DNA from: Taudactylus pleione
Taxonomy: Eukaryota > Chordata > Amphibia > Anura > Myobatrachidae
Assembly: GCA_031769625.1 (NCBI GenBank)
Contig: JAUIMM010000171.1
Coordinates: forward strand, 2,588,501-2,652,500
Reading direction: 5' to 3'
DNA: 64,000 nt
Shown: positions 10,961 to 22,530 of the stretch, in pieces
How the letters are laid out: every line of letters starts with the position of its first letter
Numbering within the stretch: position 1 is the first letter of the stretch
Position numbers and translations under genes: made by a program
The notes under the pieces: generated by a model
What the model was told of the DNA's origin: nothing
What the model saw: only the letters and a program-made list of their open reading frames with translations
Databases searched by the model: none

Positions 10961-11481
10961 CTACAGGAGGAGGTGTTTCCCACTTTTCCAGCGTGGATGA
11001 TGGAAAAGGATAGCTAGATGGAAACAGACATGGAATTTTGAACCGCTTATCTGGCTGTTTCCCGGCCACTGAAAGCTGCTGTGATAAACGGAAAAACAGC
11101 AGTGTTCATGAAATAATTCACACTCCTGGGACGCAGGAATTATATCCTCAGTTAAATTGACGATATTTCTGACTGCCAAAATGAGAGATTCCACCCCGGG
11201 AGAGGCGGACTCTAACTCCTGAGGAGTACCGTTAAAGGGAAGGCCTTCAGGAGATTTGAACCAGGGGTTCCGCCATCACTGCCAATAGTGAGATCAGCGT
11301 CTAACCCACTAAGCCACATGGGCTTCTCCTGTAAATGGTGTGAATTGGAGGGTGCAGACACCGCTATACCCATAACCTGTATCATGGTGTCTAGAGACTT
11401 GGGTAACCCAGCCACCCAGGGAGGATGAGACCTGCGTGCCTCTGCTAACTGTGACGTTATGTCCGTCATAACTCCTACCAT
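10961..11481 (-). pseudogene. DIRS gag-like fragment
   Basis: The minus-strand frame begins near 'ESLILAVRNIVNLTED', similar to the 'LI.AVR..L' stretch of DIRS gag proteins. It lies upstream of the reverse transcriptase, as expected. It is interrupted near 11250-11335 by a tRNA-like sequence. Similarity is by eye only. Confidence 0.5.
11253..11335 (-). repeat. tRNA-like sequence, probable SINE head
   Basis: On the minus strand the sequence contains a box A-like stretch 'tggcttagtgggttagacg' and, about 35 bp later, a box B-like 'ggttcaaatct', preceded by 'gaacccct'. These are the internal RNA polymerase III promoter elements of tRNA-derived SINEs. The cloverleaf is not good enough to call a functional tRNA. 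It is inserted in the gag region of the DIRS element. Confidence 0.45.
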
Positions 11482-12606
11482 GTCAGCGGCTATGGAGGCG
11501 AGTTAGTAATCGTGGTATACAAGCATCACATAACTCGGATGCTTGTTACCCTTAGAACAGCAAACAGCTTTTGAGAAGCCTTTATTCAGTTTGACATTGA
11601 TACACATAGTCATTCAGAATGACACACATTAATCAGAACTGAACAGATCTGAGACAGAAGGCTGGTCTGGGACACAGGAGGAGATACACCCCACTACCTT
11701 CCCACAGATTAGACTCCCTGCACTTACACCCCAGTCACAGTCTGTACCAGGGATGTAGTAGGATTACAGATGTGCAGGAGTCCAGTCTTCTGTAGCCTTA
11801 CAGCTGCACTCTGCCTTCAGGAGGGAGAGAATGCAGGCATTAAGAGCAAAATATGGCAGGCATGCTGTTTGTAATAGCTCTGTGCCTGAGCTTTCCGCGC
11901 TGTGTAGGCTCCGCCCCCGTCCTTATCAAATATCCAAAATGGCTGCCCCCGTCTAACGGAGGAGCTCATTCACTGTCAGTCCCGCTATGCGCCCCCGCCG
12001 TCCCTCTGCAGCTCTTAGCGGCGAGCAGGGACTGAGGACAGCTTCTCCGGCTGTTTCCCTTTTGTCTGCCCCCGCCTGAAGCAGCGCTATGTCACTGGGC
12101 AGCGGGCGGGCGGTCAGGCGGCGGGTGGGAGGGGAGAGTCGTAGCGGGGAATGCGCAGCCATACTCCCTGCGTTCCCCGAAGGTAGGATCATCAGCGCAG
12201 TAGTCGGGTTGACACACACCCTGGTTGTTGGTCAGAGCGGTGCTGGGGATCAGGGTACTCATATACTCAGATCCATTCATCATGCCTGTTTCTCCATAAG
12301 GAGGACAGGTAAGGAACACCCTCACTGATGATCTCTCACAGCTGCAGCACACTCTTCTTGTTAGAGTTGTGCTGTGGCGATAAGGAGCTGTCAGTGCTTT
12401 TGTAATAAGCGCTGCGCACTCCTTTCTGTTCTACTAAGAACAGGGCACCAGGTACCCGGACCCCACCTTTAGAGAGGTGGCGAAGGGTACATAATATAGT
12501 GTTAAAAGATGCTTAAAAAAAACAAAATTAAAACCTAAATGTAAAATAAAAATCATGTATTGCTGGAGCACAGCATAATGTGACCAGCTCCTAGTAGGCA
12601 CATTTT
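11482..12606. other. 5' non-coding part of the DIRS element
   Basis: This is the part of the DIRS element between gag and its inverted repeat (the element runs on the minus strand). It is CpG-rich at 11890-12200. No reading frame with recognisable content is seen on either strand. Confidence 0.5.
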
Positions 12607-12726
12607 CTAAACTGAGGGCTGATGGGGCATAGAGGGGGAGGAGCTTCACACTTCTGAATTATTGAAAGTGCCGGCTCCAGTTATCCACGCCTCTATACCC
12701 CAGCGTAAGCAACCTCCAGTGTCCCC
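12607..12726. repeat. Right inverted terminal repeat of the DIRS element
   Basis: Reverse complement of 6501-6620 with 2 differences in 120 bp. The element ends about 18 bp further right at 12744, where the hAT transposase frame resumes. Confidence 0.95.
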
Positions 12727-12744
12727 TAGTGGACGAAAGAGAAA

Positions 12745-14995
12745 CTGTAAATCAGGCAACAGTTGTTGTCCATGGTGGGAAAAATCCCATTGTTGGCATG
12801 CCTAGGCAAAGGACCAAAAAATCCACATCTCATGTGTGGAATCATTTCCACCCAAATCCGGACAACTTTTGCCAATCCATTTGTAACCGTTGCCATGTAA
12901 CAGTGAGCAGAGGTAAGGGCCTTAACCATCTTGGAACCTCCTCCCTGTTACGTCACTTTGCAGCACACTCATCAAATTGGCAAAGGTATTGAAACTTTGG
13001 GGACAAAAAAAAACGAACAATCAGTCCAGTGTCACCTAGCTGCTCCCTTCTATCTGGATCCAAGCCCCTGCAATCTCCACCACCAACATCATAATCATCC
13101 TCATTCCTGATCGAAGTAGTCCTGCATCCAATATCATAAGGACTGACCCCTCTCCTATCCGTTGTTTCTCAGAAGGATCCTTGAGTGTTACACCTACTGC
13201 TGCTGTTGCTATGAGTGGACCTTCATCCCAGGAGGAGACCAGGAAGAAGACTACTTTTAGTAGTTCAACCAATTGACACTCACACAATCCTTTCCATTGG
13301 CGAACAAGTTTGACAGCAAACACCCAGTTGCACAGCGGATTACTGACGCCATAATAGCTATGCTGGTATTAGATGTGCGTCCAGTATTCGCCATTAATGC
13401 AGTGGGTTTTAGACCGTTAAAACCTTATTAATGTCCTTCGAAATGCCGTTGTGCCCACTGTCCACTTAACCACAGATATGTGGACAAGTGGGACAGGGCA
13501 AACTAAAGATTACATGACTGTGACAGCCCACTGGGTAGGTGTATTGCCTCAGACAGTGCAAACAGCAGCAGCATCTAACAAATGCCAGCTCATTCCGAGA
13601 CAGGCTTCTCTGTGTATCACCGGTTTCACTAAAAGCATACCGCTGAGAACCTCTTACAAAAACTCAGGGAAATCATTGCAAAATGGCTTACCCCACTTGG
13701 ACTCTCCTGCGATTTCTGACAGTGCCAGCAATATTGTGCGAGCATTACATGTGGGCGAAATCAAACACATCCCATGTTTTGCTCACACAATGAATCTGGC
13801 GGTACAACATTTTTTTTTTTTTTTAAATGACAGGGGCGTGCAGGAGATGCTCTCGGTGGCCCGAAAGACTTCTGGACATTTTCGACATTCAGCAACTACG
13901 TGTCGAAGATTGCAGCACCAGCAAGAACTGTTGAATTTGCCCTGCCATCAGCTGAAGCAAGAGGTAGTAACTAGGTGGAATTATACCCTCTATATGCTTC
14001 AGCAGATGGAGGAGCGGGAAAAGGCCATCCAAGGCTACACTGCAGCCTATGACATAGGAAGAGGAGTGGGAATGTACCTTAGTCAAGCACAGTGGAGAAT
14101 AATTTCCGTGTTGTGCAAGGATCTCAAACCATTGGAACTTGCCACATGTGAAGTTAGTTCAAACACTGCCAGTTTGAGTCAAGTCATTCCCCTAATCAGA
14201 CTTTTGCAAAAGCAGCTGGAGAAAGTGAAGGAGGAGCTGAAATGGAGTGATTCCGCTAAGTATGTCGGACTTGTAGATCAAGCCCTTCATTCGCTTCAAC
14301 AGGATCCAAGGGTTTAAGTCATATCTTGTGTCTTTCTTTCCGACGGACATAAATCTGAAAAGATGCAAAGAGCTGGTGGTGAAAAATTGTCAGCTCAAGG
14401 GGAATGTGACACGGCAGCATCTCCTCCACAATTTTCTACAGCTGCCAGGAAAAAACTCAATTTTCCTAAGAGACCCACTGCTGGTGGTGATGCAGATCAG
14501 TCAGCAAAACCTCATGAAATCTGGTTGGGTCTGAAAGAACTGGCTACAATGAGTGACATGTCTACCATGACTTTGTTGGATACGGTCACCATTCAAAGAA
14601 TGGTGGATAATTATTTTAGGGATAGCATCCAAATAGGCATGTCACTCAGTCCCTTTCACTACCGACAGGTAATTTGGAGTCCCTTACACAAACTGGCTTT
14701 GCTATACTTAAGTTGCTCACCTTGCAGTGTGTACTCTGACAAGGTTCCCGGCTGCACTGAAAACTCTTTCAGTGATCGTCGTAGTAGGTTACTTCCCCAA
14801 AATGTGGAAAAGATGATGTTCATCAAAATTCATTACAAAGTTCACGAGGAAGATCTTTACCAGCACTTCTGTCCAAAAAATACAGAAGCGTCTGTAATGG
14901 TGGATTCCAGTGGGGACAAATTAATTTTGTGTGAAGAGTAGGCGGCTGCACACACTGATGGGGATGACGATGACGACATCTAATCTAATGTATTG
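12745..14995 (+). pseudogene. hAT transposase (BED finger, core, dimerisation region), broken
   Basis: At about 12820-12985 a BED zinc finger is visible: VWNHFHPNP, then the pair CNRC, then SSLLRHFAAH. A shifted stretch near 13310-13400 contains KFDSKHPVAQRITDAI. The long frame 13451-14317 holds the RNase-H-like core, with LTTDMWTS (first catalytic Asp), SDSASNIVRAL, a CFAHTMNLAVQ stretch and VTRWNYTLYML. From about 14530 another frame continues, ending with the C-terminal dimerisation part (LALLYLSCSPCSV, then RRSRLLPQNVEKMMFIKIH) before the stop near 14941. At least two frameshifts and a poly-T slip near 13811 show that the gene is dead. It cuts and pastes the hAT element in intact relatives. 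Confidence 0.88.
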
Positions 14996-16031
14996 TAAAG
15001 CCAGTTTGTGTATTGCCACCAATGTCCACTGCGCATTGGCAGCTTGTTTTGTGGGGGTCCAAACAAACCAATCATTTCAGCCACAAGTGGCAGTCCCTGT
15101 CGCTGAAGTGATTGGTTTGTTAAACTGTGAATGTCCTGTTTCATATATACAACAGGGCCCAAGGACAATTCCATCTTGCACCTTTATCCTTTCATTATGT
15201 GCTGTTTGGGGCATTGCTGCTTGACATTTTTAATGTTATGTTTATGGTTTATGAATGTCCAGAAATCTCCTGCATGCCCCTTTCAATTTTTTTAAAGAAA
15301 ATTCTGAACCAACTGCTGCTTGTTGTGTCAACCTGGCAGCAAAAGTTGCACAACAGTGACATTCAGACAAGGGATCTCAGTCCTCAAGGCTGCTACACGG
15401 CCCAAAGGCCGCATCCTGCTTCACGGCCCTGTCGTCACTCCTCACCAGCCCTCAAGGCTGTAACGGCTGCAACTTGCCAAGAGTTCCAGCCCTCAAAGCT
15501 GTTGCAGGACTGGTTCCTTCCTAATCATAGCTCTGTATTCTACTATTACTCAGCCCGGAGGCTGTATCAACAATTAACTATCAATACTTCAGCCAGTGGC
15601 TGCACCAATTATCAAGTATCAACTCTTCTTACTCCAGCCAGTGTCTGCGCCAACTATCAATTCTTCAGTCCTCAAGGGTTACCCCAACCATCATCTTTGC
15701 ACAGTCCTCAACTCGATTTATCAATCAGTTTTGAGTCAGCTAGCTTGATGCAACCTTTTGGACCTTAACTAGATGAAAAAAAAAAATCAATATTGTGAGT
15801 TGGTCAAAATTGACTGGAAACGAGTGGAAATAAATGTTATTGAGGTTAATAATACTGTAGGAACAAAAACAGGCCCATTTTATGTGATTTTAGCTGTTTT
15901 TATGATTTAAGAAAAAATCCAGATCCAAAACCGAAAAACAAAACACGGAGATGAGGTTTTGCAAAACCAATCCAGATCCAAAATACAGGGGAGATCCAGA
16001 TCCAAACCACGGGGGTCAGCACACATCTCTA
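14996..16031. other. 3' non-coding arm of the hAT transposon
   Basis: It contains an inverted repeat 'caaaccaatcatttcagccac' / 'gctgaagtgattggttt' at 15062-15119. Imperfect repeats of 'ccctcaaggctg' and 'agccagtg.ctgc' follow at 15380-15660, and 'gatccaaa' motifs lie near the end at 15920-16015. The 213-aa open frame at 15127-15768 follows these repeats and has no recognised domain. Confidence 0.6.
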
Positions 16032-16039
16032 GTTCTAAG

Positions 16040-16767
16040 TAAACATTCCTCTTCCACTTCATATTCATTGATGCCTATTCAAATTACAAGACATTAGTTT
16101 GATATTATATAGGGACGCAATGCTCAATTCAAGTCAAATCATAGGAGAATATGTTTACAGATCAGTTGTATTAATGCTTTTGAAGCATATTACATCTCTC
16201 TTAAAAATAAAAATACGTTTTTTTTAATTAAAAACAAAAAAAAAAAATGAGGTGAATTTAATAGTCTCCATTAATACGGAGATCGCAAAACGTACTAGAA
16301 ACATATCAGAAAATTAGCATTAGTGGTTTAGGAACTGTCCAATTTGTTGTCAAGTCCACATATTCTGGAGATGATTGAGTTAACAAGCCCATGTAATCAT
16401 ACTGAAGACACCTCTGCATTTAAACAGACATCAACTTGCATTCAAGGAAACCCAAGTAGCTTTCTCTTCTACATTCCCATCTGCCCTACATGGTTCCAAT
16501 CCACAGCAAATGCTTTTCTTAGCATGATATGCCCGCGTAAGCATGTGCCATAACAGTGTCGCTCAAGCAATGTGGGATCAGAAAAACCACATGGTGTGTA
16601 AAGAGAGTGCTGCAGAGCAACGCCTTTATCTGTTTCACAGGTTCCAATGGCATCTGATAAAATACGGACTTTAGACTACTCTATAGCAGCTAGCTACATG
16701 AGCACAACTCTTCCTGTGTCACCACAAACATTGCTATCTTGTTCCTGCATCCACAGGACTTTCATCA
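16040..16767. other. Intronic DNA without recognisable feature
   Basis: AT-rich with A-runs near 16205-16250. No exon or repeat end recognised. Confidence 0.5.
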
Positions 16768-17045
16768 GGATGTAGTCAGGATGCCGGCAGTTGAAACGCC
16801 GACTGCCAGAATCCTGACACACAGCCTTGCATGGGACTAAAGATAAGCGTCTAAATACCGACGCCTATCATTAGCCCCACGCTGAAATCCCGACGCCCGG
16901 CATACCGAATGTAGGTTAGCTGGGCATCATGAGCTGTTAGCCACAGGGGGAGTAAGGGGGGGTGGAGGTTGGGCACCACCGAGGGGAGGGTTAAATATAC
17001 TCAGTCGGAATTTGAACCGACGGTTTTTAAGCAGTCAGTATTTCA
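16768..17045. repeat. Interspersed repeat with 'gatgtagtcaggatgccgg' start
   Basis: It begins ggatgtagtcaggatgccgg and contains 'gccgactgccagaatcctgac'. It ends with 'gaatttgaaccgacggttt' and 'cagtatttcatacccaaccc'. The start recurs at 19347-19420 (gggatgtagtcggcatccc) and the end at 54465-54520. A 'tttgaaccg' block resembling a tRNA box B suggests a SINE-like origin. Confidence 0.5.
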
Positions 17046-17515
17046 TACCCAACCCCTTTCATGCTAATCTTGCATTAATGAGTATTGAAGTGCCTGTATT
17101 CTCATCTTTCATTACAGTTGTTGAACTTTTATGTCATTGCGCTATGCTGCATTACTGCCCTTATGGTCGCTGTGGAATGTTGAGGCACAAAATAAACAAT
17201 AATAAAGTAGTTTATATTTGCTCAATCACTGCCATAATCTGGTCTTTCATTAAAGTGGGAAATTCAGTACATATTATAATCCATTGTACTTCAATTTAAT
17301 TAAATTTAAGAATAGGGAAAACCCATATAAAGATTTGTTTATGTTACATCATAGGGTTTTAACTTTGCTAACCACTGCTCATACAATACTGTGCCTGTGG
17401 AGATTACTTTCACTGCTGCTGTAGTTTTCAGTGGATACATCATGGCTAGCACAGACTATGAGAAGGTCTCAGCAATAACATCTATTGTATTCATCTCTGC
17501 AGGAATTCAGACAGG
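17046..17515. other. Intronic DNA without recognisable feature
   Basis: No exon, RNA gene or repeat end recognised. The 95-aa open frame has no recognisable content. Confidence 0.5.
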
Positions 17516-18330
17516 GGTGTATCTATAATGGGTGCAGGGTGTGCCCGCAACGTGCACTGTGCACCCATTTTATCTAATACTTACCCCTCCGAGGTCCTGC
17601 ATCGGGAGTCACAGCGCTGCTCAAAACACCAGAAAATGGCCGCCACGGCTAAATTTGTGCCGTTTTGGGCATGCACAGTGAGGAAATCACCGGGAAAATG
17701 GCGGCTGCGCCATTTCCGCGGCGATCTGCGCTTGCACGGTAGACTCTGGGCACACTCTACATTTACTAAGGATCGTGTTTGACAACTAAATCACTTAACA
17801 TTGCGGTTTGCAGGGTCTAAATGCAGGATTTACTAACCATTGTATTTGAGAGTCTATGCCAGCAATAGTTGTCAACTAGAAGCATGAACCCGCTGTCAAT
17901 CTGCGGTGGATTCAAAGCACTGCACAGATCATACACATCTGTGCAGGCTTTGTAATGTTAAACAGAGAATACAGAGGTTAATTTAAAAAATTAATATGGT
18001 CCCCTGCCCAAATCAATAATCATCCCTGGACATCTAAGACGGGGGTGGTATGGGAAAACAGTGGGAGGGGGCAGGGGGGGGGGGATTGGTGGGGGGGGGG
18101 GGGGGGGGAGAGCGGCTTTGGGTTCTCCTTATTTTCTTACGTCTGTTCAACATAACAAAGCCTGCATAGATCAGTATGATCTGTGCTGTGTTTCAGGCAT
18201 ACACTCATACAGGCAGGTCTATTTTTTTTTTGCTGCTGTGAGGTTTCTGTGGCTTCCATCAGATTTATAAACCCAATGGTTAGTAAATCCAAGGTTTCTA
18301 TTACCATCTATCGAAAATAAATCCCTGTTG
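17516..18330. repeat. Repeat-derived stretch with a G-tract
   Basis: The stretch 17516-17770 is CpG-rich ('gggtgtatctataatgggtg', 'gcaacgtgcactgtgcaccc'). From 17771 to about 18330, 'tttactaa' and 'gttagtaaat' blocks occur in opposite orientation, suggesting a foldback element. Position 18060-18112 is a G-rich tract with runs of up to about 17 G. The Gly-rich frame there is not a gene. Confidence 0.4.
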
Positions 18331-19346
18331 GCACCAATGGTCTTTTACTGTCTAAATTTATTTTTTTGCTAAATTTCCAGTGAATTTAGTAAATTTCCTA
18401 TTTGCAAAATCAACGGAAATTCGCAAAGAATACCAAAATCGATGCTTAGCAAATTTACCCCTAAAAGTAGTACCCAGAAACCCAATAGTGTTGAACACTA
18501 CAGAAGATCAAGGGTATTTTTGTGTTCACAATAAAGAGATTAAAATATACACAACAGGAATAAAGCAGTGTATAAAAACCCTTGAAGTGTCTAGAAATAA
18601 GCCATGGCTACAGTAAGAGGGATAAATTAGTGCTGAAACATTATTTTTAGAACAGCTAGTAAAACGAAGATATCAGCCAAGTACAGACAAAATGATCTAT
18701 CACAGACATATTAATAGACATAAAAATAATAAATAAAAAAAATGGTCTAATCACATATTTTAGATCACTTTAAAAAGTATGGACTATATATCTGGTATGC
18801 TTCCTAAACTGTTCATGCTTGGAGGGTTGACCTGGCTTTGTTTAGGGGAAGTCAAAATGAATGACAAAAGGTTGGTCTCAATGAAAGAAAATGGTTTAAA
18901 GAAACCTTCAGGAGTCAATACTGCTCAGCATTTCCATGAATGGACAGTGAATATCCTAAAAATGCATAATAAAGTTCATGTTGGTATGCAGATAAACAGA
19001 CTGATTGCACAACTTGTCTGTAAAAACATGTTACATCTGGGAACTGAGCAGCAGATGTGCTCTGAGAGACTTGCAGAGACTTCCGGCTTCAGCTTTTTTT
19101 TTTTTTTTTTAACCATTTTAGGCAATTTTCATGAACGTCTCTGAACATACTTCCTCTGACTGCCCTGCTCTGTTAACCCATTCACTGCCTAATCAAGATT
19201 TCACATTTATTTCGTACTATTCGAAAAAGTGACTTCAGAATGCGGTTTCCGGCAGATCAACTAGCCCACAGTAATTAACTGCGGCAAATTGGATCCGGTC
19301 CTAGGAACACCTATTAGCATATCTTAAAAGTGCATATTAATGTTAC
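18331..19346. other. Intronic DNA without recognisable feature
   Basis: About 1 kb of AT-rich sequence. The plus-strand 121-aa frame at 18779-19144 ends in a poly-T-encoded Phe run and has no recognised domain. I do not support it as a gene. Confidence 0.5.
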
Positions 19347-19500
19347 AAAGGGATGTAGTCGGCATCCCGGCACAAGTATCCCGACCGTCGGCATCCTGAA
19401 GTTAAGTATTGGGGTGTTAGGGGGTAGTTAGGGTTAGGGTGCGGGGAGGTTACGTTTAGGCACTGGGGGTGAGGGAGGTTAGGGTCAGGCAACCCATCGT
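19347..19500. repeat. Second copy of the 'gatgtagtcggcatccc' repeat
   Basis: It starts gggatgtagtcggcatcccg, like 16768, and passes into a 'ttagggt'-like stretch (gttagggggtagttagggtt). That stretch is short and irregular, so it is not telomeric. Confidence 0.5.
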
Positions 19501-20240
19501 TTATCATCTCACTGATTTCCATATAACACATTAGGCTTCCAAGTGTTCGCCATATTGTACATTGGGCATCCTAGTTCCTGCCTTCTATACTCAGCAATCC
19601 AGTGACTGCCGTCCTGTACATTAAGCTTCCCAGTGACCATGATACAGCGCATCGATCATCCCAGAAAGCTCAGGAAAATACAGAGAGCATAAAGCTAATT
19701 GCTTGTTATTTTATATAGATCATGACAGTGCATTTGACTTGTCATGGGCTCTCTGGCTGTGGTGACACTACAAGCCAGAGTACATCCAGCTAACAAGTTG
19801 TGCTAGGACTTGCACAGGTAGTCTTTTAATCATGAAACCCCTAGATCTCAAGCTTTCCCACCTGACGAGATATTGCCACCTATGCCACGCAGGGGAGGAC
19901 GCAGTGTCTGCTGTCCCCTCCTGAGTGCTGTAGTTGAGGTGCGTGTGTAGGGGGTGGGGGGTGTTTAGAGTTGAAATTAAGTATACGAATTGATCAATAA
20001 TGAGCTGCCCTGGGGTGCTCAATTAAGCAGTCGGGGCTCTGCTATCATTTAGCATACGTATGTCAGGCTGACCACCAATACGCTAGAGTTGGACCAGACT
20101 AGGGATCAACGAAATAAATAACTTAATTAGATAATGAGAAATACAAAATATATGTAAAAAGACTTCCACTAAGCACTCCTCTGAGCAATTGGCCCAGTGG
20201 TCAACTTAAGATTTTCAAACATTCTTATCCTCTTGTATAA
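19501..20240. other. Intronic DNA without recognisable feature
   Basis: No exon, RNA gene or transposon end recognised. Confidence 0.45.
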
Positions 20241-20582
20241 AGGTACATACACACTTGCCGATATTTTGGACGACGGAATGATATAGATATCGTTCAGTCG
20301 TCCAAAATATTGTTAATTTTTTTGCACAAAAACAATCAACGATAAAGACCAACGATGTGCGCTCCCGCTGGTCGTTGGTCTTTGTCGTTCATCACCCGAA
20401 CATGCAGGCCAACCTGACGATATTGTCAGGTTGTTCCATGTATGGGAATGAGGGACGGTGCCCGGCATTGAACAATATTGTGCATGATATTGATCAGTGT
20501 TTGTGCTCAGTGTCTGTAACGACACTCAGCACACACTAGACGATGTCACTCATGGAACGAATAGTCTAGTGTGTATGCACCT
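20241..20582. mobile_element. TWA-type foldback MITE
   Basis: The left end aggtacatacacact and right end agtgtgtatgcacct are inverted repeats. They are flanked by taa (left) and tta (right), fitting a TWA target. Inner arms include 'gatattttggacgac' inverted around 20265-20310 and 'caacctgacgatattgtcaggttg' at 20410-20433. This type of end and target suggests PIF/Harbinger. Confidence 0.75.
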
Positions 20583-21211
20583 TTAGAATGGTTGCAAAAT
20601 TGCCTACTTAACCAACATATGGATATTCAGAAACAGAAATCCCTCTGGCTTGGTCTTGAACATTTAAAATTTTCAAAACTGCTATACTAAATACTGGCCT
20701 CAGTCCCCATTTGACCACAACATTTAGCATGACCTTAAGTGTTTCCAATCCCACTGCAACCACATTAGAGCCCCAGCTTGACTTTCCGGTCCTCCACGGC
20801 TCCCTGCCATCTCCCCTCCATCTTTGCACTGGGGAGGGGGCTGCTGGGAGATGTAGTTCTCCATGCTGCTGCCTCCGGGGGGGGGGGCCTCACACAAACA
20901 CTCACACATACTACACACACAACTCTGCTGCCGAAAACCAGATCCTGACGCTGGATGAAGACAACGATTCGGAAGGTGAGTAATTACTGACTAATTTAGC
21001 TAATTGGAGACTTCAGGGGTCACAGAGCAATTCCCAACCATTTTTACAAAAAATATGGATATTATGAAAAATTGGTTGTGCTCTGGGGCTGTGAGAAATA
21101 AACCTCCCGCCACACGTAAAATAAAAAAAAACACCTAACTGAATAGCAAAACTCTGCAGGTGTGGGATTTTTGCTATTCTCGCACCTAAATGAATATGCT
21201 CCAGAGACGTT
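20583..21211. other. Intronic DNA, C/G-tract at 20876-20887
   Basis: A run of 11-12 G at 20876-20887 and a 'gggctgctgggagatgtagtt' block occur. No exon is supported, and the short frames on both strands have no known domain. Confidence 0.45.
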
Positions 21212-21745
21212 TAAGAGGGAATTCAATTCCCCAGGATGGACACGATTTGCCATTATGTAACAGTAAATTGCACCCATTTACATAGCAGGTTTTGCCTCGC
21301 ATGCAATAGAGATGCACAGGAAAACATGTGATGACGGGGCTACTATTACTGGCTGATATGTGCACATCCAGGCATTGCCCAGCAGCTCATCGCTGGTAAT
21401 TGATTCCAAGCTTACACCTTAATTAAAAAAAATTCACGGCCATTACTAAAGGGGCGCCCAACAGAGCAATTCAATCATTATTCTACTTCGGATAGAGAGT
21501 CGCAGGCGCACAAATTTCTGCTAACACCCTCTTGAGGTGACAGACAGAAATTCACAAAAAGTCAGGTGTTTGGGAGCGCTAACCAGGATTGTGCATGGGC
21601 TTGGCTGCTTTATGCATGCATCTAAAACCGGTGCACTTGGGTGCGACATTCGTGAAAATAGGCTCCCAAAACAACTATCACCCCTTGATCTCCTGCCACT
21701 TTAGAAGGGAGTTCGGGCATGGAAACACAATTGAATTCCCCCCTT
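21212..21745. mobile_element. Foldback MITE with 'gaattcaatt' ends
   Basis: The left end taagagggaattcaatt and right end aattgaattcccccctta are inverted repeats. The inner block 'tttgccattatg...ttacatagcaggttttgcc..gcatgcaatagagatg' recurs in diverged form at 33291-33480 and 40080-40230, so it is a family. Confidence 0.7.
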
Positions 21746-22530
21746 AGAGCCTGTTAAACTCAATTTTACAAACGCAGCGAGGAATGGTATTCTGCAGAAT
21801 GGTTATGCAAAGCGGAACTCAAAGGGGTCGATTCAATGCAGTGCGATGGACGGAGTATGCCGTTCTCAAACAGTACATTGTGCCGTCAGCATCACACCTG
21901 TACGATGTCGGCACTACCGTTAGTGGCCAATATGTGTGCAGCAGGGCATTGCGCATAATGTAGCAGATTTGAAATCCCCCTAAGATTGTATCACTGGATC
22001 GTCGTACTTCTGTGAGTTGGCTCGAAACACCTAACATGTGAAATCCTGTAATGATTTCGCTCATCTCTAGGAAGGAAAAACTGGGGATGAATGAGAACGT
22101 CTGTAGCAGGGCATGCTGGCATATATAGTTCCACAGCAGCTGGAGTGCTGGACAATACCGACCCCTGGTCAGAAAACCTCACCCCAGATCATATTACACC
22201 CATTGAGGATTATTTTCTTTGGCCACACCCAAGTGTACTAGTTAAAAAATAACAGGAATGTAAACACTTCTTGTCAATGATGGAAAAGGTTACTTAACCA
22301 AATGGGATGATAAAACGTAGTAACTTCTAGAAACCTGTGAAAGCTAAACTGTAAATCACTCCTCTGTATAAAATGCACGGTCCACCATGGACATTTCTCA
22401 TTTAAAGTTAGATCATTTGTGCTAACAATGCTTGCTTTCGGTTTTGTTATTTCTGTCTCTTGGCATTTCCCACCTAATGCCAGTATACACATATGTTGTA
22501 AGGTTTCCAATTATTCTCTAAAAGGGCAGT
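21746..22530. repeat. Repeat fragments, then intronic DNA
   Basis: From 21830 to 22075 another 'gggtcgattcaatgca' element begins. At 22100-22165 is a fragment of the hAT foldback family seen at 8956-9111 (gcagggcatgctggcatata, gttccacagcagctggagtg). Nothing is recognised at 22166-22530. Confidence 0.45.

Larger units (their letters stand above)
6453..12744 (-). mobile_element. DIRS-1-like tyrosine-recombinase retrotransposon with intact ends
   Basis: The element lies in minus orientation inside the hAT transposon. Its ends carry inverted repeats: 6501-6620 and the reverse complement of 12607-12726 differ at 2 of 120 positions. An internal complementary region at 6745-6847 joins the complement of both outer ends, the layout that defines DIRS elements. 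From right to left on the minus strand it holds gag-like, reverse transcriptase, RNase H and tyrosine recombinase remains. No target duplication is expected for this class and none is seen. The reading frames carry stops and frameshifts, and three smaller elements have inserted, so the copy is inactive. Confidence 0.92.
4849..16031 (+). mobile_element. hAT transposon split by a DIRS insertion
   Basis: The element starts tagagatgagcgggttcgg and ends gtcagcacacatctcta; read inward both ends begin tagagatg. It is flanked by the direct repeat gttctaag at 4841-4848 and 16032-16039, the 8-bp duplication expected for hAT. After removing the DIRS element at 6453-12744 the hAT is about 4.9 kb. It carries a plus-strand transposase with a BED zinc finger, an RNase-H-like core and a C-terminal dimerisation region. 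The subterminal zones contain short repeats (5142-5228) and, near 15360-15500, copies of 'ccctcaaggctg'. The coding region has stops and frameshifts, so the copy is dead. Confidence 0.88.

Noticed and set aside
11253..11335. Functional tRNA gene
   Set aside because: The promoter boxes are present but the stems do not pair well enough for a full cloverleaf. SINE head preferred.
15127..15768. 213-aa plus-strand open frame
   Set aside because: It lies in the 3' arm of the hAT element and follows subterminal short repeats. No known domain.
19400..19450. TTAGGG-like stretch resembling telomere repeats
   Set aside because: Only a few irregular copies within an interspersed repeat. Not an interstitial telomere array.
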